Source: Bacillota bacterium (GTDB lineage Bacteria > Bacillota > Sulfobacillia > Sulfobacillales > Sulfobacillaceae). From it: a stretch of DNA of 10,742 nt. The stretch covers positions 3,880 through 14,621 of the forward strand of contig JAMCTO010000307.1 in the NCBI GenBank assembly GCA_023381095.1. Reading direction: 5' to 3'. The translations under genes and the position numbers were made by a program. The notes below the pieces were generated by a model. The model made no database searches, was not told the origin of the DNA, and was given only the letters and a program-made list of their open reading frames with translations. Below, in pieces: positions 6,611 to 10,742 of the stretch; position 1 is the stretch's first letter; every line of letters starts with the position of its first letter.

Positions 6611-7792
6611 ATGGACATGCCCGATGGCGCCCTGACCAATGATTTAGAAGGCATTAAGAACCGCGTGAGGGAACTCGAAACGTTGATTATGCTTAATGCC
6701 AAAATAGCGATGCAGATAGACCTGGATAGTCTATTGCAGACTATTGTTGACTGCGCACGCGAATTAGTTGGGGCACGGATGGGTGGCATAGTGGTGGTTA
6801 ATCCTACGGGCTCTCACCTACTTCAATATTTCAAAGTATCCGGAGTCTCAAGCTCGGATCAATTGCCAAGCGGTCATGGTCTCTTTATGGTGCCATATCG
6901 CACTGCGCAGCCAGTCAGGGTGGATCATGTGCAGGCTACCCCGGCGACGCGTAAACAACCGAAAGATCACCCTCGGCTGGGTCCTTTTTTAGGGGTGCCC
7001 TTAAAATCTCCAAATAAATTGCTGGGCAGTTTGTTTTTGGCACAGGCTCCCGGCAGTTCGCCATTTACGGTGCAAGATCAACTCCTGCTATCTGCTTTTG
7101 CAACCCAGGCTACCATAGCCATTGATAGCGCCCAGGCCCGCGACAACTTGGCCTATTTAAAAATCTTGCAAGAACGGCAACGTATCAGCCAAGGTCTTCA
7201 TTCCTCGGTGGCCCAAGTTCTGTTTCTCCTCAAGATGGAAATCGACAGATCTCAAAAGGCCTTGGCCACTGATTACCCCGAGTTGATGGAACGGCTTGCT
7301 TTCATGCAAAGCCTGGCGGACAAAGGACTGCATGATATCAAATCCGCCATATTTTCTCTCTCCGAACCTTTGGCAGCAGCAAACAATTTAGAACGCCAAT
7401 TACGCCAAATGATTGAAGGGTTTAGCCGGGTCACAGGAATTAATGCAGAATTGGCTGTCCGAGGCATGATCAATCAAATTCCCGAGCGGCAAGCCCAAGT
7501 CTTAAGTAAGGTTATTGGTGAGTCCCTCAACAATGTACGCAAACACAGTCACAGTCCCATGGCCTTGGTCAGCGTCGTGGCCCACCCCACACACGCCACC
7601 GTATCCATCCAAGACGCTGGAGTGGGACTCCCAATCGATATCGAGACATCCGCCACAATACCCTCTTCAAGATATGGTGTTTTTGCCATGCGATCCCTGG
7701 TGTTGCAAATCGGTGGCCGCTTTGAAATTTTCACCAACGACGGAGGAGGGACGACGGTTAGGGTAAATCTTCCCTACCAGGAAACGGAATGA
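6611..7792 (+). CDS. GAF-domain sensor histidine kinase (NarL/DevS-type, HisKA_3)
   Basis: A 393-residue soluble kinase without transmembrane segments. Residues 10-35 may form a short coiled coil, about 36-177 a GAF sensor domain, about 187-255 the HisKA_3 dimerisation domain, and about 295-390 the ATPase domain. His197 in ERQRISQGLHSSVAQVLF is the phospho-acceptor, but Ser replaces the usual following Asp/Glu; Gln202 of the phosphatase motif is kept. The ATPase domain has an N box ESLNNVRKHSH (304-314), G1 QDAGVGL (334-340) and GGGTTVRV (378-385). The GAF segment DHPRLGPFLGVPL (119-131) and the IKSAIFSL segment (243-250) resemble mycobacterial DevS/DosS. The probable partner is the overlapping response regulator; the signal may be CO, oxygen or redox, which is inferred from context. 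Confidence 0.9.
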   Translation: MDMPDGALTNDLEGIKNRVRELETLIMLNAKIAMQIDLDSLLQTIVDCARELVGARMGGIVVVNPTGSHLLQYFKVSGVSSSDQLPSGHGLFMVPYRTAQPVRVDHVQATPATRKQPKDHPRLGPFLGVPLKSPNKLLGSLFLAQAPGSSPFTVQDQLLLSAFATQATIAIDSAQARDNLAYLKILQERQRISQGLHSSVAQVLFLLKMEIDRSQKALATDYPELMERLAFMQSLADKGLHDIKSAIFSLSEPLAAANNLERQLRQMIEGFSRVTGINAELAVRGMINQIPERQAQVLSKVIGESLNNVRKHSHSPMALVSVVAHPTHATVSIQDAGVGLPIDIETSATIPSSRYGVFAMRSLVLQIGGRFEIFTNDGGGTTVRVNLPYQETE

Positions 7793-8415
7793 CAAGCTTT
7801 GTCATCATCGACGATCATGAATTAACCCGCCGGGGAATTCGGGAAGTCTTATCAGCCGTTTCTGACTTCGCAATACTGGGAGAAGCAGCCAACGGTACTG
7901 AAGGACTGCGCCTAATTGAATCTTTGAAACCGGATGTAGCGTTGCTGGACGTACGGATGCCGGGATTACAAGGTCCTGCCATCTGTCAGATTGTCAGTGA
8001 GTTGGGATTGCCCACTCTTTGTATTATCCTTACAGGATTTACTGATGACCAACTGCTTCACTCTGCGTTATCCAGTGGAGCTCGCGGATATATCATCAAA
8101 GACGTCACGAGTGATGAGCTAATTCATCAAATTCGCACCATTGTGCACGGCGGCACCGGACTGGATCCCCGGATTGCTGGTACGGTCGTGCGATGGATTA
8201 AGGATTTGCCCGCACGGCCACCCCACAACTTTTCTACCGTGGATATTAAGATCTTGTCGTTGGTCGCCGGTGGATTTACCAATAAGGAAATAGGCGATAG
8301 CTTAAACTTTTCGGAAAACACCGTAAAAGCTCATCTAAATGCCATTATTGCCCAATTGCAGGCCAAAAATCGTGTAGAAGCGGCGGTAATCGCGTACCGT
8401 CAAGGACTGATCTAA
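7789..8415 (+). CDS. NarL/DevR-type response regulator with LuxR DNA-binding domain
   Basis: A 208-residue regulator. The receiver domain (1-120) has the acidic pair Asp8-Asp9, phospho-acceptor Asp54 in LLDVRMPG, Thr82 in LTG and Lys104 in GYIIKD, so phosphorylation chemistry is intact. A linker leads to a LuxR-type helix-turn-helix at about 147-205, with GGFTNKEIGDSL and FSENTVKAHLNAI as the turn and recognition helix. The ATG overlaps the kinase stop as ATGA, so the two are translationally coupled and surely partners. The likely job is activation of the divergent cox operon through the 7-2-7 repeat, and perhaps autoregulation. It resembles DevR/DosR in layout. The first helix of the DNA-binding domain reads FSTVDIKILS and lacks the frequent Arg-Glu pair. 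Confidence 0.93.
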   Translation: MTSFVIIDDHELTRRGIREVLSAVSDFAILGEAANGTEGLRLIESLKPDVALLDVRMPGLQGPAICQIVSELGLPTLCIILTGFTDDQLLHSALSSGARGYIIKDVTSDELIHQIRTIVHGGTGLDPRIAGTVVRWIKDLPARPPHNFSTVDIKILSLVAGGFTNKEIGDSLNFSENTVKAHLNAIIAQLQAKNRVEAAVIAYRQGLI

Positions 8416-8667
8416 ACGCACTGGCGGCGCAATCGAACGTTGTAACTTGACTCCAAGGGGGCGATTCGGGCTCAGGCCCTGCAATCCCTTGGGAGGCTTC
8501 GCGAGGTTTTTCATCCCCTGTCGACGGCCGCCGAGGTCCCGAGAAACACTATGAGAACCAGAGGATTCCCCCAAATAGCTAAGGTAGGTGGGGATTATTT
8601 TATGTTTAGGTTGTAAACTGTACTAAGGCATTTAGCACGGAAACGAACAAATAAGGAGCATGGCGCT
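8416..8667. other. Gene-less gap between response regulator and uidA
   Basis: No convincing gene lies here; a minus-strand frame at 8335-8574 overlaps the regulator and has no family features or good ribosome site. The gap holds nested complementary stretches: CTCCAAGGG (8451-8459) against CCCTTGGGAG (8486-8495) with one bulged base, enclosing GGGC-TCAG-GCCC (8468-8479). TCCCC (8567-8571) and GGGGA (8590-8594) followed by TTATTTT could be another weak terminator. Nearer uidA, GTTTA-N5-TAAAC (8604-8618) is a short inverted repeat that might be an operator. No good sigma-70 promoter for uidA was found by eye. Confidence 0.6.
8487..8511 (+). terminator. Possible weak terminator after the response regulator
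   Basis: CCTTG pairs with CGAGG (one G-U), followed by one G-G mismatch and two more pairs around a 4-base loop; a run of five T (8507-8511) follows directly. The stem is short, so termination may be partial. It competes with the larger nested stem at 8451-8495, which shares its left arm. Confidence 0.35.
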
Positions 8668-10488
8668 ATGCTGTTTCCACGGGAATCTTCAACACGTGAA
8701 CGGAAGGATTTAAATGGCATTTGGCGTTTCAAGGCAGACTGGCAAGAAGAAGGAGAGCACGCACAGTGGTATGCTGAGGAATTGACGGATGCCATCCTGA
8801 TGCCGGTTCCCGCCAGCTATAACGACATCACGCAGGATGAACGTCTCCGCGATCATGTGGGTGACGTCTGGTACGAACGAAAATTCTGGATACCGCCATC
8901 GTGGAGGAATAAGCGGGTCGTAGTACGCGTGGGCAGTGCTTCCCATCATGCATCTATGTGGGTGAACGGACATCATGTCGCACAACACCGTGGCGGCTTT
9001 TTACCCTTTGAGGGGAATATTTCGTCTCATATCATGTTTGGAGGCGAAAATAGACTGACCATCAAAGTGAATAACGTACTTGATTGGACGACATTACCAC
9101 CAGGCATTGTTGATAATGTGGACGATTTTGGTCAACCGTTGAGTCGCCGACGTCAAAAGTACTTCCATGACTTTTTTAATTATGCGGGCATTCATCGGCC
9201 CGTGTTCTTATATATGACACCCAGGAGATATATTGACGACATTACGGTACATACCGACATTGACGGTACGACGGGGCTCGTCCACTACGACATCCATGTA
9301 GCAATGAACCAAGAAATAGGCCGACGCTACAGTACAGAACAGCCGCCCGTTACCCTTCAAGTGCACCTTTTAGATGGCAACGGTATGGAAGTTGGTTTGG
9401 GCCAGGGGGCATCCGGCACAATAGCCGTACCGGATGCCCACTTTTGGGAGCGTGGTGCTCCCTACCTCTATTCGCTCGTCGCTCAATTGGTCGGTCCAAG
9501 AGACAGAATTGACGACGAGTACCCTTTACCGATTGGAATTCGCACGGTGCGTGTCAGTGAGCAAGGCTTTTCTATTAATAATAAGTCGTTCTATTTCCGA
9601 GGATTCGGAAAGCATGAGGATGCTGACATTCGCGGCAAGGGACTGGACCCGGTACTAACCATCAAGGACTTCAATTTACTCCGGTGGATTGGCGCAAATT
9701 CTTTTCGCACATCGCACTATCCGTATGCGGAGGAGATCATGGACCTAGCAGATCACTTAGGTATAGTCGTCATCGACGAGGTCCCGGCTGTAGGATTAAA
9801 TATGTGGGATCGGAACCAGATTGTGTTCGTTCCGGATCGTATTAGTGAGCCCTTACTCGAAACGCATATCCATCAACTGCAGGAGTTGGTTCAACGGGAC
9901 AAGAATCATCCCTGTGTCGTCATGTGGAGCGTAGCCAATGAGGCCGCCACCTATGAGTCAGGCGCCCGCCCCTATTTTACCCAGATTGCGACGGTCATGC
10001 GTCAACTAGACGCTACTCGCCCTATGGCTATTGTTGAATACACATTACCCGACGAGTCAAACGTTGCCGATCTGTTCGATGTTATATGCGTCAACCGCTA
10101 CCTCGGCTGGTATACCGATTCGGGTGATATTGAAGTCATTGAGATGCAGCTGGAAAAGGATTTACGGCGCTGGCATGAGCGATTCGGCAGGCCCATTCTA
10201 ATCACCGAGTACGGTGCCGATACGGTATCCGGATTCCACCAGAATCCACCTGTTCTATTTACAGAAGAATTTCAGTGCGAATTTCTATCTCGGTATCATC
10301 ACGTTTTTGACAGACTTGAGTTTATCATTGGAGAACATGTGTGGAACTTTGCGGATTTTGCCACAAAACAAAGTCCGACCCGTGTGCTAGGCAACCGCAA
10401 GGGCATCTTCACACGGCAACGGCAACCCAAAGCGGCTGCATATCTGCTACGAGATCGCTGGACGCACGGCGAGAATAAAATCCGGTGA
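8668..10488 (+). CDS. uidA: Beta-glucuronidase, glycoside hydrolase family 2
   Basis: A 606-residue cytoplasmic enzyme that releases glucuronic acid from beta-D-glucuronides. It matches E. coli UidA from end to end: sugar-binding domain (about 1-180), immunoglobulin-like domain (about 182-290) and TIM barrel (about 290-600). The acid/base Glu425 is in WSVANEAAT and the nucleophile Glu514 in ITEYGADT. The NxK motif, Asn576 and Lys578 in GNRKGIFT, which recognises the glucuronate carboxylate, separates it from beta-galactosidases. NRYLGWY (476-482) keeps the two active-site tyrosines. The loop after AVGLN (374-378) is several residues shorter than in E. coli, and the region 148-163 is slightly longer. 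ATG 8668 has AAGGAG 9 bases before it. No signal peptide is present. No functional link to the cox genes is evident. Confidence 0.95.
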   Translation: MLFPRESSTRERKDLNGIWRFKADWQEEGEHAQWYAEELTDAILMPVPASYNDITQDERLRDHVGDVWYERKFWIPPSWRNKRVVVRVGSASHHASMWVNGHHVAQHRGGFLPFEGNISSHIMFGGENRLTIKVNNVLDWTTLPPGIVDNVDDFGQPLSRRRQKYFHDFFNYAGIHRPVFLYMTPRRYIDDITVHTDIDGTTGLVHYDIHVAMNQEIGRRYSTEQPPVTLQVHLLDGNGMEVGLGQGASGTIAVPDAHFWERGAPYLYSLVAQLVGPRDRIDDEYPLPIGIRTVRVSEQGFSINNKSFYFRGFGKHEDADIRGKGLDPVLTIKDFNLLRWIGANSFRTSHYPYAEEIMDLADHLGIVVIDEVPAVGLNMWDRNQIVFVPDRISEPLLETHIHQLQELVQRDKNHPCVVMWSVANEAATYESGARPYFTQIATVMRQLDATRPMAIVEYTLPDESNVADLFDVICVNRYLGWYTDSGDIEVIEMQLEKDLRRWHERFGRPILITEYGADTVSGFHQNPPVLFTEEFQCEFLSRYHHVFDRLEFIIGEHVWNFADFATKQSPTRVLGNRKGIFTRQRQPKAAAYLLRDRWTHGENKIR

Positions 10489-10742
10489 GCGTCAAATGGA
10501 GCCCATACAGTCTAAGGTGGGTCCAATTCTCAAGACAGATTATTGGGCTGCATCGAAACCTTTACCCTCTTGTTTGACGAGGCCGTTTCTGGTTCGCCGG
10601 CAAACGCGACGCACAGGATGTAGGGCTGTCCGAGGGGGATTCAATGAAGAGGATTCGGACAGCGGCGACCCCTCGATTTTAAGTAACTCCCCGCACTCCT
10701 CGTGACTGATGGCGATGGTCAGCTGTCATTGCGTTCGGTGCC
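10489..10742. other. Gene-less region downstream of uidA
   Basis: No recognisable gene. A GTG at 10485 overlapping the uidA stop opens only 30 codons, and a 69-codon frame at 10496-10705 is Arg/Ser-rich with no domain or ribosome site. An imperfect echo of about 26 bases, GTGGGTCC (10516-10523) and TTGGGCTG (10542-10549), looks faintly like insertion-sequence end repeats but is too weak to call. The clearest structure is the inverted-repeat pair at 10625-10675. Confidence 0.5.
10625..10675 (+). terminator. Two mutually exclusive stems, possible uidA terminator or attenuator
   Basis: GCTGTCCGA (10625-10633) pairs perfectly with TCGGACAGC (10655-10663). CGAGGGG (10631-10637) pairs perfectly with CCCCTCG (10669-10675), which is followed by ATTTT. 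The two stems share 10631-10633 and so cannot form together in full. The second resembles a terminator with a long loop, the first an anti-terminator or simply a terminator stem. Both loops are long and the T run short, so the function is uncertain. Confidence 0.35.

Noticed and set aside
6481..6789. Minus-strand 102-codon frame opposite the kinase start
   Set aside because: It runs opposite the conserved GAF-kinase N-terminus and through the promoter region; no recognisable protein features.
8335..8574. Minus-strand 79-codon frame
   Set aside because: It overlaps the conserved 3' end of the response regulator and lacks family features and a ribosome binding site.
10485..10560. Possible IS21-like end repeats or insertion-sequence remnant
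   Set aside because: The resemblance is limited to a loose echo of GGGTCC-type blocks; no transposase fragment, clear terminal repeats or target duplication is visible.
10496..10705. 69-codon plus-strand frame after uidA
   Set aside because: Composition is Arg/Ser-rich, no domain or ribosome binding site is visible, and the frame runs through the inverted repeats.

Overview
The window is dominated by a minus-strand operon for aerobic (Mo-Cu) carbon monoxide dehydrogenase. Read in the direction of transcription it runs coxM, coxS, coxL, an XdhC/CoxI-family protein with a fused C-terminal YHS domain, coxG, coxD (MoxR-type AAA+ ATPase) and the start of coxE (VWA protein), which leaves the window at base 1. 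The medium-small-large order and the AYRCSFR active-site loop of CoxL (Cys368) both mark a true form I CO dehydrogenase rather than a form II homologue. The genes are packed with 12-21 base gaps or short overlaps and carry strong purine-rich ribosome binding sites, so they are almost certainly one transcript.

A 225-base regulatory gap (6386-6610) separates coxM from a divergent plus-strand pair: a soluble GAF-domain sensor histidine kinase and a NarL/LuxR-type response regulator that overlap by ATGA. Their sequences resemble the DevS/DosS-DevR family, whose sensor kinases bind heme gases. The gap holds a perfect 7-2-7 inverted repeat (6473-6488). It lies about 42 bases upstream of the predicted cox start and about 40 bases upstream of a predicted start for the kinase. 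The simplest model is a CO- or redox-responsive two-component system controlling the divergent cox operon and itself. The kinase is unusual in having Ser where the acidic residue normally follows the phospho-acceptor His.

After a 252-base gap with a possible weak terminator there is an unrelated plus-strand gene, a complete beta-glucuronidase (uidA-like, GH2) with both catalytic Glu residues and the NxK glucuronate-recognition motif. The last 254 bases hold no convincing gene but contain two mutually exclusive inverted repeats.

The strong AGGAGG-type ribosome binding sites, the mixed base composition and the aerobic CO oxidation genes suggest a Firmicutes-type carboxydotroph, possibly Sulfobacillus-like. 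That assignment is a guess from style, not from a marker gene.

Pathway logic: CoxM (FAD), CoxS (two 2Fe-2S) and CoxL (Mo-Cu) form the enzyme oxidising CO to CO2. CoxG probably links it to the quinone pool or membrane. CoxD, CoxE and the XdhC-YHS protein are the likely maturation machinery for the Cu-S-Mo centre.
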